DNA from: Gnetum montanum
Lineage: Eukaryota; Streptophyta; Gnetopsida; Gnetales; Gnetaceae
Assembly: GCA_015680685.1 (NCBI GenBank)
Contig: MNCI01003573.1
Coordinates: forward strand, 1,008,109 to 1,072,108
Direction: 5' to 3'
Length of the DNA stretch: 64,000 nucleotides
The position numbers and the translations under genes are program-made. Shown here piece after piece: positions 1 to 13,084 of the stretch. A model generated the notes under the pieces. It saw only the letters and a program-made list of their open reading frames with translations, searched no databases and had not been told where the DNA came from. Position 1 is the first letter of the stretch. Every line of letters starts with the position of its first letter.

Positions 1-1600
1 TTTTAGTATTGTATGTGTAGGTTATCAATAAGAATGAGATGAAAGATAATACTAAGAGTTCACCAAAGATCTTTGGTAATGCATCAAAAATATGAAGAGA
101 TTTTTATGCCTTTGCGCATTGAAAGGATAAGATCCTTCTGCTAGTTTTGTTGTCTTATCATCAAGATAAGTAGGGAAGATGGAGAGATGCTTATGGTTGG
201 TTCTCTAGGAACTTGGTCATGGTTGCATTAGATGATCTCAAAGATATCATGATCAACATGGGGCTAGAGGATGAATGTGCTATGTATAAAGCTCATAAGC
301 CTATGTTTGATGATTACAAGTCTTTGTACATGCAATATATTTGAGATACATTTGTAGAAGAGGGGGCCAACCAAAATTTTTTATCTAATCACTCAAATAA
401 AAAACCAAAAGCTAAAGAAAATAAGAGGGACAAGGGATCATTCCATAATGAAGGCCCATGATTAGGTATCATCACTTTGTGTGTAGTCTAAACTAAAAAT
501 ATTGACCTCCTTTCCAAGTTCTAGCATCTTCATTTTTATAGACCTACTATTGATGATGATGATTCCTCTTTGTTTGATTGGGATTATTATCATAAGTTAG
601 CTAAAGTTGTAGACATTCCAAGGGAGCATGTTTGTGATAGAAAAATTAAATGGATTAACATGGTTGATGTACCAACATCTAAAGGATATACCAATGATAA
701 TCCCTAGCTCCATATGTAATCCTTTGATAATGCTTTCTATCTCCAAGGAATCATGAGTAATTGGTAGAATTTGTGATTGTTTTTTTGTACATTCATTGAG
801 CATATGAAAACCTAGTACAAATCCTTGCATCCTAGATTTTTTTAGAGGTGGGAAGATATGTTGAAAATATTCTATACAAAATTTTAGACATATGTCCAAA
901 TTTTAAAAATTGATAATAGGATGACTGGATCAAGGCAAGGAACTTGTGAACCTCTTAACATCACCATTGAAAGGTACATGAGAGCTGCTCACTACTAGTT
1001 GAACCATAGTTTTAGCCAATGAAAGCAATTGATGCACATCATATAAGGACTAAGGTAGAAGATAAAAGAGCATGTAGACATGTATGTGATGGCCTAGGTG
1101 TTCAAAAATTCTCTGGCCTAGATCAAAGCTCTTTTAGATACCATTACAAGCATGAAATGTGAGTGGTGAAACTAACAATTAGTTGAGAAGTACAATCATG
1201 ATCCATCACATAAAAGCGAGAGAAAAAATATTGAAGGTACCATTGAACCTCCTACTACAATTGAAGCTCTAGTACAAGATCAAGTCAAAATAAACAAGGC
1301 CTTAATAGACTTGGCCCACTATGTAGACCAAATTTGGAACATGATGGATGAAAAGAAAACTGCTAATCTCAAGAATATTGAGGGTAAGGTGGTTGAAGCT
1401 ATGACTAATGTCGTTGTGCCACATGAAAATTGAAAGAGGTATGATAACAAGAGTAAAGGAAAGGTCTCTCTTTCTAATAGCATTCAAGAAGATTTAAATA
1501 AGACTTCCTCATCCTCTAATGATGAGGATCCCTGTAAGTACAATTCAAACTCTAATGATTTATAGTGCTACCTAGTCATGGTTTACATGACTAATGAGAT
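1..1600 (+). pseudogene. Decayed gag remnant (element A, gag-only/gag-protease family)
   Basis: No intact frame. Short + strand stretches, interrupted by stops, translate to gag-like sequence. Around 1180-1440 a charged stretch starting with KYNHDPSHKSERKN and continuing to an IWNMMDEKKT segment lines up by eye with the gag C-terminal part of element 3 (rc of about 48,870-48,630, starting YNWDP). The protease remnant at 2340-2650 follows on the same strand, as in element 1. I infer a copy of the same family as elements 1 and 3. It starts left of the window. The LTRs of this copy were not found. Confidence 0.45.
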
Positions 1601-2269
1601 GGGATGATTTGGGCTACATTTGAATCCTAGATTCATCAAAAGGAAAATGAAAAGGATCCTATACCTTGGCCATTCATACTATCCTTATGGTCCATGCCCA
1701 TAGCCCATGCAGTAGTACAAATAATGGAAAGCTTAAAATTCTTAGGATGATGCTTCATGGGATCTTCTAGCTTCAATGTAATAATAGATAAAACCTCTAC
1801 CCAATCCTTACCTTCATGGTTCTTAGATAAGTACTTATCAATCTTCATCGATAATACCTCAATAGTACCTACTTGCTTTAAATAATCCCACCAACCAAGC
1901 TTCCTAGTAGCAATAGTAGTTGCTTCTACTTTCTTGTCCTATGTGAGGTAGGATACCAAGTTAGCTATAATTAAGGTAAGCCAAATCATGTAATATTTTC
2001 TACTATAATGACCTACTTTCATCCATGCATCTAGGAAATATTACCAACCATTTATCAATTTGGTTTTGGAAGAAAGTTCAAGTGGTAGAAAATTATACTA
2101 CAAGCATAAACATGAAAAGCATGGGATTGGATATAAATCATCTCTTTACCTTATGGAGAAGACAATCATTTAAGCTAGGTAGAAGTTCACACTTAAGAGA
2201 TATTGATGAATTATCCTAATCACAATCAAACTACAATAGCTACTTTAGGGATAAGTTCTATTGTTGGAT

Positions 2270-2690
2270 TTGTTACAAGATGACATGATGACACTTGCTA
2301 ATGATGCTATGACCATTTCCATATCCACAATGATAATGTGGGTAGTTAAAGAAGGATGTTTACCTAAAAGGTAGTTAAATATTGGTAGTCCCATAGTGAA
2401 AATTCAAATTAGTAAAAATGATTTTTTCATAGCTCTCAATAACTCTAGTTTAGAAGTTAATCTCATCTCATTGTAGTAGTACCTTGATTAGAAGCCTCCA
2501 CCTCTCAAGGATACTAAAATTTGATTGGAGTTGGTAGATCAATCATATGCATATCCCATGAGATAGATATACAATGTGATGCTTTTTTTTTAGGTTGATT
2601 ATGTTCTAATGATTTCCTAATGCTTAGATTAGAAAAAAAATAAAAGAGCATCTTTTTGTTATCATGTAAAGATCTTGGTTAAACTCTGCA
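2270..2690 (+). pseudogene. Decayed retroviral-type aspartic protease (element A)
   Basis: In the + frame the region reads VVKEGCLPKR, stop, LNIGSPIVKIQIS, then ALNNSSLEVNLIS, then KPPPLKDTKI, stop, LELVDQS. This follows element 1 protease (rc of about 17,350-17,160: IKVGHLPRKL, NLGSPL, ALLNLGSGVNLIS, LPPLKKSNI, stop, LELDD) almost residue for residue. In working copies of this family the active site is D-(L/S/T)-G; here the Asp is replaced by Asn in a NNSS context, so the protein would be inactive even without its stops. The homology is seen directly; the family name is inferred. Confidence 0.65.
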
Positions 2691-2699
2691 AATTCTAGG

Positions 2700-3100
2700 T
2701 TGATTTTCTAAGACCTCTACTTTGAAATCAATAGAAGGGATGAGATTAGAAGAATGAATTAAAATAAAATACCTTGTGCTCCCTCCTAGTCTTTTTACAC
2801 CATATGCATGTTCCATTCAAATAAGCTAGATGAAACACTTGAAGGACAACACCTGGTGTATCATGATGAACATATTTCACCTCTAATCATGCTTAAAGCC
2901 TAGTTTAACACTAAAAGGCCTACCAAGTGGTAGACATGGATTAGTTGTAGGGGAATAATGCTTCATTCCATATCAAAATTTTATTTTTCTACTACTTTTA
3001 TTTATGTAATTAATAAATATTAGTATGTTTAGTTAGATTTTTATATGTTTTGAGCTTACTAGATAATCATTCATAATATTTTCCTTATTATTAGAGTATT
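2700..3100. other. Non-coding stretch after protease of element A
   Basis: AT-rich, with no open frame or repeat that I can support. It would correspond to the non-coding 3' part that elements 1 and 3 carry between gag/protease and the 3' LTR. Confidence 0.3.
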
Positions 3101-3142
3101 TATGTGTGTGTGCGTGCGCGCGCGCGTGCACATGTGTGTGTG
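3101..3142. repeat. Alternating purine-pyrimidine tract (TG/CG/CA)
   Basis: 42 bases alternate strictly between pyrimidine and purine: (TG)n, then (CG)n in the middle, then (CA) and (TG) again. The centre holds eight bases or more of pure CG alternation, rare in this CpG-poor window. This is the textbook composition for Z-DNA, and a microsatellite likely to vary in length. Confidence 0.85.
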
Positions 3143-4864
3143 GAAAAACTAGTTAATATGCTTTATGAATGTCCACCCAATAATCCAATGGTGGATGGAT
3201 GATTTGTAGATGTGATGATTATGTGAGAGTGCCAAATGGGTACAAAGTAGAGCCTTGATTAATGGAATTGTCATAAAATAACATTTATTTATGCCCTTTT
3301 CTTCTATCTATTACCAATGAACCAAGCTCAAATTCAGAAGGGAGCATGGACTCACATTGTAAGCTATCAAAGCTAATGTTATTGGAACAATGCATAGGTG
3401 ATGGATCCATATGTTAGGATGTGAGCTTTGAAATCCTAGAAAAGTTCTTGGTTACTAGTAAGAAAATGGTATGTAATTGAGGACCCTTATGATCATTGGA
3501 TGGATTTAATTGGTATGATTGGACTAAGGTACATGTGTTGCATTGCTTGGCCATCATAGTTAGAAGAGGTTTGTCATCTCATAAACCTATGCATGCCATG
3601 AGATAGGGGATGAATTCTCATGCTCATACAAGTTGAAAACTCCATGTGTTGATCTAACACTCTAATCAATCCTCATGATTTCCATGCTATATCAAAAACT
3701 CTCTTCCTATGAAAGAAATAGAAAGAGAAAATTATAAAACTAAAAGAAAAGAAAATATGAGAAAAGGAAAAAAAATAAGAGGAGATGGGAAGAACTATGT
3801 AATTTCAAGCTTATTTGTCTATGCAAATTAGCATGTGTACCATCTGATTGATTTCATAATTTCTCATATCAAAATTAAATCAATGGTTGAATATATGCCT
3901 ATATAAAGCTTTCTCTTAGTTAACTCATTACACAAATTACTTGACTTTCCATAATGTTGTAGTCCAAGAAAATTTCTTATTCATTTTTACACATGATCAT
4001 GAAGGCGCATAAGTATCTCTCTTAGTGAACCTTGGTAATGTTGATTACTGCTTCCACCCAAAATTCCAAATTATTTTTTCCAAAGATCAATCATTATCAT
4101 TCTAGATCCAAGCCTTGATCCCATTCAAACCTATAACTCTTTCACTTTGTGGTCATGGCATTGTGATCTTTGTTGGGATGTAGAATTGGTTAGTGAATTA
4201 AAGAGATTGATGAAATATTTCTGGTAGAGAAAAATGTAGGAAGCCTACTATGCATATGTGCATAGATGAAGGAAAACCAAAATCAAATCCTGACCTCTGG
4301 ATGTTTCATGGAACTTTATGTTAGTTTGGTCTCACCAATGGTTAGACTATTGAATAATCAAGATTATATGGAACTGGTAGTGGTAGGTGTAACTCTATGC
4401 TTAAATCAAAGAATTGGAGGTTGATCCCTAGTGTATGAAGAGGTAACAATAAAATGATGCAATAAGGGATCTTTAATGTGATGTAGGATTTACCCATGTG
4501 CTCCATTGGCTAATTGAATTATTAGGTTGGGAGCCAATGATATTACACTCTCATCCACTTTTTATTCTTTATCTTTTCCTTTTCCATTCTTATTCATAGT
4601 TGTATGTGGTAAAGTTAATCAGATAAAGCAAAGAATAAGATCTAGCCATCCAAGGAGATGGACTTACAATTGATGCTCATGTCTCACTAGTTATTGGGAA
4701 TTCATGGGTATCTCATTAATGGATTTCATAAGGGCAAGAAAGGTAAGTGCCTAGTATAGGGTGGATCTACTATTAAATCCTCAGTAGAGCCATGGTGAGG
4801 GTTTCATTAGATAAGACAATTGATTGATCTTCCACTTCTATAAGTATTGACTCTATTGTACTTC
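3143..4864. other. AT-rich spacer, nothing recognised
   Basis: No ORF of note, no protein similarity and no repeat seen on either strand. Probably decayed transposon DNA. Confidence 0.3.
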
Positions 4865-5244
4865 AAGGTTTGACCATGAAAAACCCTATTGTTCATCTTA
4901 TTTATGCTTATATTTCATCATTTTTGGTGATATAATCATCCTCTTATTACTCTAAGCTCTCTTTTCTAGTCTTTAGTTCATGGAAATTAATAAATTAATT
5001 AATTAAATAATTTTCCATGATCTATGATATCATCAAAGATAAGTTTGTAATGTTAAGGTTTGACCCTGAAAACCCCTATTTTTCATCTTATTTATGCTTA
5101 TATTTCATCATTTTTGGTGATATAATCATCCTCTTATTACTCTAAGCCCTCTTTTCTAGTCTTTAGTTCATGGAAATTAATAAATTAATTAATTAAATAA
5201 TTTTCCATGATCTATGATATCATCAAAGATAAGTTTGTAATGTT
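4865..5244. repeat. Tandem duplication, 2 x 190 bp
   Basis: The 190-bp block 4865-5054 is repeated directly at 5055-5244. By eye the copies differ at only a few positions (for example ACCATGAAAAA versus ACCCTGAAAAC, and GCTCTC versus GCCCTC). The block includes an AT-rich (TTAA)n-like segment. Such low divergence is a sharp contrast to the decayed surroundings, so the duplication is recent compared with the transposons. Confidence 0.95.
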
Positions 5245-5419
5245 TTTTTTGTCTTGTTCCTTGTAACCCTTGTGAGGTTAATTTTTGATGATTTTGACAT
5301 GTTTTGGATCATGCACAGGGCTCCAATAGTTGAGGAAGGTAAGTTTAGGGGTGCATTAATGCATCCCTTGTGTTAGTGTAGGGATGTCATTTCCCCTATG
5401 CCAGTGCACCACCTACATT

Positions 5420-5480
5420 AATGAACCTCTATAAATGGAGGACTCCCAAATGCATTTTCCACTTTGCCATTTTCATTGGT
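5420..5480 (+). promoter_or_regulatory. TATA-box-like element, possible LTR promoter
   Basis: CTATAAATGGAGG at 5429-5441 is a good plant TATA box, followed by a pyrimidine-rich stretch typical of an LTR R/U5 region. The window 5280-5480 has the look of an LTR, but I could not find its partner or its TG/CA ends. Confidence 0.35.
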
Positions 5481-6959
5481 TTCTTACTTTCCTTGCATTC
5501 GATTGCTACAAACAAGTGAAAATATACTAGTTTTCCACCTCAATAGATGGATTAATAATATTTTACAAAGAATTATTCTTCAATCTTATTGTCCTTGGTG
5601 TTCTAGCTATGGTTCAAGCTTGATGTCTTATAACTTAGTCATAAGAGAGGAACACCAACTTGGGTATGTACTTAATGTATTTATTAGTTATATAAAGTAC
5701 TTCTACCTTATTTATATTTACCCATGTATCCCATGATTCAATGATTATGCTAATGTTTTTCAAGAATTTCCAAGGCTTGTATTTACCATTATTTTCATGT
5801 GTACTTTTTTAATGGTAGTATGATGCCTAGGGAAATCACTTGAAGTTTAGTAGACTTCACAACTCATCAAGTTGGGGTGATTGTAATCCAAGCTTTGTGA
5901 ACTAAGAAAAATTAAGGTTGAATAATATTAGACCTTTATCTATGTAGTATTGTGTGAGCCACTAGTTTTTTAGGAGGAATAGGAAGAAGAACTCATATCT
6001 TTACCCATGTAGGCATAGTTAATCACGTGGGAAGGAATAATAGAAATGGTGGATTAGGAGAACATGGTGGTAGTTTCTCTAAGATAATATCCTAGGATCA
6101 TTGGAGCAATACTCAAATTAGAGGATGAGATTCCTTTCATAGAGCTATCTCACATCTAACCTATAGACTAGCTCCATCAATGTTAAAAAAGAATACCAAC
6201 TACACCTCAAGCATCTCAACCAATGCTAGTGTAACATTAGACAAAGCCAAGAACCTCTTCATGGTGGTGGTTTTCAACCTATAATGCATATTAAAGATGA
6301 GGGGCAACCTACCATAATTCATGTTGACTATTCATAGGATCTTCACAAAAATTTCTTTCAGATGATAGAAGCCATTATGGATGGTAAGGTAATAATGGAT
6401 AATCTCTTATAGTTCCTTTTTCCTTTTTTGGATGATTCACCCATGGCTCATTTTGATGTCCCTATTCAATCTCAAACTCATGTATATTTATGACGTAGTT
6501 CCTCATCACATTGATCAAGGTGTAGCATGCATAATGTTTAGCATGTAGTTGAAGTTCTCTAGGTGCTCACTAATGAACTTGGAACTAGCTTCTTAATGGA
6601 GGAGAAGTAGAGAGTTGATCTTGGTGTTGATTTGTTATTAACAAACATCAATAGTATATCAAAGAATGAACTTATTAAGGTATAAGCTAAACTAGAGACT
6701 ACTGATGTTGATAGAACATTTTATTTTTAGGAGTTACAAGGAAGCAAAATCGAGGTACAATGATTGCATAAATAATTGGACCATCTCATACAATTGGTAT
6801 TGAGCCCTTCCATGGTCACTTGAAAGGTGTGGATTAAGTAGTTGTATGCTAAACAATTTATGTATGACAAATTAATGAAGAAGTCATGTTCATGAAAGAT
6901 GGCTAGGATTGATAAATTAGAATGATAAAGCATCAAGCACAGGAGTGGAAAAGAATGAG

Positions 6960-7640
6960 TCAAGAAAAGAAGAAATATGTGTTATCCCTTTCCTAGTAGG
7001 TACAAAGGTTAGAAGATGAAAGTCAAATCACATTCTAATTTTAGAACAAGTATTTTCAGATGGAGAAAGAGTGCTTGAACTTGCAATAAGAGTAGAAAAA
7101 TAAGAGTACTAGGAAAATGGATGAGCTCAAAATGATCCATCTAATCAAGCAAGCAACCTAAGAAGTTAAGGTACATAGGCTACATAAACTTGTAGTTCTA
7201 CTGAATGAACAAGTAATCAAAAAGAGGCATGAGGCAAAGAAGAAATTCAATACCTTACATACTAGAATTCTACAAATGGAAATAAGTGAATTAACCTTAC
7301 AGGAAAAGATGGACTTATTGGAAAAACATGTACATCAATCCAAATGAACTAGCTATTGTTGTCCTTTAGAGAAGACTCAAGGAAGCTAAAGAGGATGTGT
7401 AGGTAGAACAAAGGAGGTAGCTTCATATAGTCCAAGATTCTATAGATTAACTACACATAGAACTAGAAAAGAAATTTTATTATGTGGTGGTTAATTTATA
7501 TGAGGCCCAATGTGAGGTTTTACAAGAAAAAAGGATTCATGAGCAGTTTCACACTAATGTTGAAAAATGACGACAAGAACTTCTATGAGATCAAGGACTA
7601 TTTTATGAACAAAACTAATAGCTTCGAGTAAGGGTGATAG
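6960..7640 (+). pseudogene. Decayed ORF for a coiled-coil protein
   Basis: Reading + frames, with a few frame changes and stops, gives long charged, heptad-like stretches rich in Glu, Lys, Leu and Gln. Examples are KMDELKMIHLIKQAT, RHEAKKKFNTLHTRILQMEI, LTLQEKMDLLEKHV, LYEAQCEVLQEKRIHEQF. No family signature is visible. Extra coiled-coil ORFs occur in plant retrotransposons, and this lies downstream of the TATA-bearing stretch on the same strand, so a transposon ORF is the likeliest reading. Confidence 0.4.
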
Positions 7641-7649
7641 ACCTATAAG

Positions 7650-9049
7650 CACAGTTTTAGAGATTTCATATGTCCACACCTAGATCTTCAACCTGCTTTT
7701 CATACCAAGCAAGCATGTCAAGGAGCATCTTCTCTTAGGTAGCACACCATGGCACTTCTTGATAAGGTCGCTTATATTCTATTGTAATATATTCATGGTC
7801 TATACATATGTCTAGTTGTATTCCTCCACAATGATCATGTCATGTGTCTAGTTTTAGTCTTATATTTTAGGCATTAAAGCTATAAGAGTAGCTTAAGTCA
7901 GTCATGGGGAAATGATGAGTCATCTAGTGGTATTTTTTAGTTGATTGTAAGCCTTGAATTTAGGATGTATTTCATGCAGCATATGTTTGTGGTTTTTTCA
8001 TGCATGGTTAATGTTTCTACCTCTTAGATTTGCACTTCCATTTCATACTTGTAGGATTTATGCATGTTTTTGGATTTTTCTGAAAACCTTTAAAAGCTTT
8101 CAACATGTTTCTTGGTGTCTTAGCTTTTATCCAAAAAATGTGGGCAAAGTATGTCAGGCAAGGGTATACTAACTACCCTAAATTAGTTCACCCTTTGTGT
8201 TAGCATAGACACACCCTTCCTTGTTGATCTCATTTAACCATTTTGCTTACTTTCCCTTTTTGGTGTGTTGTTGGGATGTTTGGGCTATGCTAATGGACCT
8301 TTGTTAATGTCTAGGTGTTAGCAAACCCCTACAATTATGTTGCAAAAACTATAATTACTAGGGATGACCTCGCACGTAGGACAACCTGATTTCAAGCATT
8401 TTTCCTTTAGATTTTGATATCTGGTATCATGTGAAGAGTTTCTTTTGCCTTGGATAAGTTGATTATTTCCTTGTATTATGTGTGCTTTAAGTCATCACTT
8501 TCACAAGTGTAGCTAGACTCTATTAAAGTGCAACCTTGCTTACATAGCTTAGAACCATTTGGTTGATGCAAAGTCCAATGTTCGCCTAGTGAATAAACAT
8601 TATGATTTTTTCTTATCTTATCATTGATTTCTTAAAAATTAAAATATCAATAATATTATAAAATATTAAAATCATAAAAATATTTATTCAATAATTATCT
8701 TCATAAGCTATGATAATTCACCCTTATCCAATAAGATCATAACTATATGACATAATGTTGAGCAATCAAGGTTATGACTAAGAGCCATTTTATTTACATT
8801 TTTTGTGTGGTGTTGCACCTATTCCTAAGAAATATTACAATTCATGTGTGTTTATTATCATTTTTATTCTTATAATTATAAATTCTATAAAAATTATAAA
8901 TATTTTATCCATCTCTCATCATGGTAACATAGGTTCTAACTATATCATATGTGCTATAAACTCTTTTATATTTCTTGAACACAATGATATACATAAATAT
9001 TCATGGCAATTCACTCAACATTCTCCTTGAAGCTTATGATTAGATTGCA
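7650..9049. other. AT-rich stretch, no gene recognised
   Basis: RNase H and integrase of element F would be expected here on the - strand downstream of its RT, but I could not recognise them. 8640-9000 is very AT-rich. Confidence 0.3.
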
Positions 9050-10160
9050 TTGTGATTTGTATGATCAATTCCATTGGTTCAAAATTAGCAAGATTCCTAT
9101 CATATGTGGTGGGATGTTCATGATTATTTTAACCTTGTTGGGGTCCACCATAATATGCTTAGTTAAAAATAGGAATCCTAGCATTTTTCCTATTTCTATG
9201 CCAAAGATATACATTTTGGGTTTAAGCTAGAGAGTATACTTATTGCATTGGATTAAAACTATGTGTAGATCAAGGCAATGATTAGTTTCACTAATACTAT
9301 TAGATCATCGATAGTTGCTAACAGTTTTAAACATCATATCACTTAAGATAAAGATTATGTCTTGTTGATATGTTGCTCTAGTATTCTTAAGTCCAAAAGA
9401 CATATTTATGTAATAAAAGGTTTTCCATGTGGTTATGAAAGTTTTAAAGCATTAATTCTCTGGGTTTATTTAAATTTAATTATAGCCTACAAATCCATTC
9501 ATAAAACTAAGTGTGACTCATCATTGTGTCTGTAAGTTGGTTAATATTACGTAATGAGAACTCATATTTCAATGTCATCTTGTTGAGATTTCATAAGTCA
9601 ATGCATATCCTAATGATACCATTTTTCTTATGGATAATAACCATGTTAGATATCCTACTTAACTAGTCTATGGGGTGTAGGAAGCCTATGTTGTAAAGAT
9701 TTATGATCTCATTTTTTATGGCTAAGGCTAAATCAAGTTTGATCTTTGGGCTTTTTTTTTTATAGGCTTGGACCCTTCCTTGAGAATGATGTTATGTTGG
9801 ATTAAAGTAGGAGCTAGACTAGGCATGTCTTCATAGCCACAAGCAAAGGCAATTCAAATTTTTTCTAAGTACTTTCAAGATGGATTCCTTAATTTTTTTA
9901 GGTACATTTTCTCCTAGTTAAAGAATTTTTTTCTTTTTTTTTTATGGTTAGTGATGGTTAGTTTGACAATGGGATCATTAGTAATGATTGGTTCATATGC
10001 TAGAAAGATAAGGTTAGCTTAGGAAATCAAATTCTTATTAGTGATGCTAAGTCTAAAAATGATAGAATCTATAGGCTTAGAGAGATCTAAGGAGGAAAAA
10101 TCAATTAAATTTTCATTAATGCACTTGGTAACATGGTTTTGAAACCCATCTAGGGTGAAG
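9050..10160 (-). pseudogene. Decayed Ty3/gypsy reverse transcriptase (element F)
   Basis: On the - strand the order of RT motifs is clear. It runs: a pre-RT segment ending LIQHNIILKEGSKPI (about 9775-9830), AIKNEIINLYNIGFLHPI, IIHKKNGIIRICIDL (about 9590-9640, RT motif 2), MDFVGYN with INPEN, a frame change, then SFGLKNTRATYQQ (about 9365-9415), and further on KMLGFLF with VDPNKVKIIMNIPP (about 9110-9230). Each matches the RT of element 2 (LIQHNIILDP, GGIQICIDFRDLNK, PFGLKNAGATYQ, RMLGFV, VDPDKVKAIINLAPP). The catalytic YxDD box is not recognisable. This fits as the pol of the old element F, whose gag and protease lie beyond 40 kb. Confidence 0.8.
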
Positions 10161-13084
10161 AGTTCATATAGATGATTGAGGATGGTAGGGTTCATGATCT
10201 ACAAGCATGAGAAGAAAGAAACAGGTACATAGGGATAAACATAAGAAATCTAGAGTTAGAAAATTTTATAACAAAATTTAAAAGTTAGAATTAAGGAGTT
10301 AGAAAAATTTTCTATGTCCTAGAAGAGGATAGTTAGAAATATTTGTATGTGTTTAACTTGACAAATTAGTTTTTTTTCCTTATGTACAATAATGGATTCA
10401 GGACTATGCGAGAACCATGTGGGTGAGGTAGGCCAGAGACCATTGCATCCTATGGTATTGTTGGACAATATTAGGGTTGTAGCCCAAAGGTTATCAAAGG
10501 AATTAGTGAATTCAAATAGGTTCCACATAAGTGAATGGAAGGAGATAGAAAAAATTTATGAGCAAAGTGGAGGAAGGAAAAGAAAGAATAAAAGACTAAG
10601 CATGTAGGGGAAGGATCATTTTGTTATTCTTGTTTTGACATTAAGAAAGGAATAGAGGAAGGAAGCTTGAACACTTATGGTATTGGTAAGAAAGAGATGA
10701 TGCCATAAAAGGATAAGAGGTTCCACCATGGAACACATGATTGTAAGATATAGAATGCTAGGTAAGAGGAGGATGTGCCATCTATGGAATCTAGATGAGA
10801 TTTATTTCCCATGTTTTTTTATTTTTCTATCTATTTTTTGATTTTTTCTTGAGGATAACATGTGGTATTCATCCATCAATCATGTTGTACATGCACATGA
10901 CATGTCACAGTGCACTACAACATTGACATTGGTACATACTAGGAAGCATTATGTTGGCCTTCACTAGTGATCACATTAGTGCAGGAAATGCGTCATGAAT
11001 TATGAGGAAGAAAAGAAAACAGGTAGAGAAAATCTAAAATAGAGGTTTTTGAAGAAGGAAAATGGTGGAAAGGAAAAGTGAAGAGGAAGTATATCTAGGT
11101 CCTTAAAAGATATATTAGCATTCTTGGAGGGAAGATCTACCCAAGGATAGGAGGAAGTTAGAATAAGGTAGCATTAGTGCAAGAGGGAGAGAAGTGAGGG
11201 AATGGGACATGATGAGGGTATTATGTTTATGTAGTGAGAAGAGGAAAGGAAGGCCTAGGAGGTTGCTTGTGGTGGCATTGACTACTAGTAGCACTGGCTA
11301 GGGCAAAGCTGCATGATGTTGTGAGTGCATCCTTGAGCATAATACACATAGCTTCCATGGTGTTTTATTTTTACTTTTATAAATGTTTTTGGTAGAGAAG
11401 AATATGGATCATGGTGCATAGTCATGTTGCTTAGTTTCACTAAAATGGCACATGGCACTACTAATGCATGGTTATATCAACATAAGCTATGTACCTACCT
11501 AAAAAAAATTTTCTTAAAAAAATTGATGATGTAGGCAAAATGATGAATAAATAGCATGTAGTGTGTGTGGATGGAGCATAATATCTATGTCAAGTTAGTA
11601 TTGGTATGTGATTTGCAACATCCATATAGATTGATTTTGGGCTTGACCCTTTGACAAAATTTTGCAAAATAAGAAAAAGGTATTATTTGATGCGAAAAAA
11701 TTGAAAGTATGGCACCATGGCTCTAGGGTGCAAGGGAAGGTAGGTTGATCTTGATCTTGAGCAAGAAAGATAGGTTATGTGGGTACTTATGATGTGGAAG
11801 GCCAAAAAACATTAGCTAGATTATGGGATGAAAAATTCAAGTGTTTAGGAGAAGAAAAAAAGTAGAAGAATCAAAATTTCAATAAGTACTAGGAGTAGGG
11901 GAAACACATTTCTAAGTGTCTAAGGGAATAGGATAGGAAAAGAATTATAATATTACTAAGTATTGAGTACAAAAAAATATGTAAAATTAACCTAAGTATC
12001 ATAGATAAGAGCATATGTAAAATTTTTCCTAAGTATTGGATGTTGGGTGATTCAAAAATTTAGTTAAGCATTGGACCAAAGGTGGAAGAATTTGAAAAGG
12101 TATAATGGTAGAAGAGAAAAAAAGAATGAATAAGTCCAAGAAGGGAGAGAATCCACAAGTTGATTATGTCTAAGATGTTTTATAGTTGAGAGCCTAAGTT
12201 AAGGAATAGAGAGTGGCTAGGCTGTCAAGGATAAGAAAAAATCTATCTAAGTGGTAAGGGTTATGAATGAAAAAAAGCTTAAGTACGAAGCTTGAGTTAG
12301 ATGATAAAAAAATTCTTGTAAGTATTAGTATCACCTAAGATGGTTATGCCTAAGGGAAAATTTAGAAAGCTAAGTTTGTATATATAAATTTTGTTATTGA
12401 TGTTACTTAATTTTATCTAGCTAGATCTTATAGTTTGGATGATATCTTACCTATGTTTAAGGAATTTACATTCATCTCATGGATACTAATGTTGATTTTA
12501 TAACTTATATTATAGGGTGGAATTATTTCTATGCCCTTGATGATTGATTTGATGTTCTTTTTTATTTATGATGTGACCCTTGTGATTATTTAGAGACCTA
12601 AATGGATGAAATATTTTTCAATTATTGATCATCAATCCCTCTACCCCACATAGATTTGGGATTGTTCAAAGGCTTAGTGATTTCTAGAGTTATGAATTGA
12701 TAATTTTTACATGCTTGTGTGACTTTTTTACTTCTCCCTACTATCTCACACATGCTAAAGAGGATATGTTGTGGTATGACTATGAGGCTACTTAGATGTC
12801 TCATGAAGAACCTGAATGAAATTGATACAATTGTGGATGATACAAAAAGGAGTTTGGATATACAATGTAAGCAACTAGATCATTTATGGAGGAATGACTT
12901 TTACAAATAGTTCAACACTAATACCACCTTGGTATTGAATCCTTATGACATGCAAAGTTTATTTTGTTCTACTGGAACATATATCATAGTCTCTACCTAT
13001 GTTGATATAAAGTCTTTTTTGTAACTTAAAAATTTTCTAATTTTTAGGGTTCTTTTAATGATTTGAACTATTAATTTATATGGA
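10161..13084. other. Element F spacer between RT and antisense gene, with degenerate short repeats
   Basis: No coding sequence that I can support. Between about 11,905 and 12,090 the motif CTAAGTATTG recurs at about 11,955, 11,992 and 12,029, with looser forms on either side (spacing about 35-47 bp). The first exons of the antisense gene of F might lie in the right-hand part, but I could not identify them. Confidence 0.35.

Noticed and set aside
2025-2219. 64-codon + frame
   Set aside because: No similarity to the gag or protease around it; length is within chance.
5280-8400. 5.28-5.48 and 8.15-8.40 kb as an LTR pair
   Set aside because: They share short words (CCCTTTGTGTTAG-like) but no continuous alignment, no TG/CA ends and no target duplication.
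9003-9230. + strand frame of 75 codons
   Set aside because: Mirror of the RT of element F (VDPNKVKIIMNIPP on the - strand).
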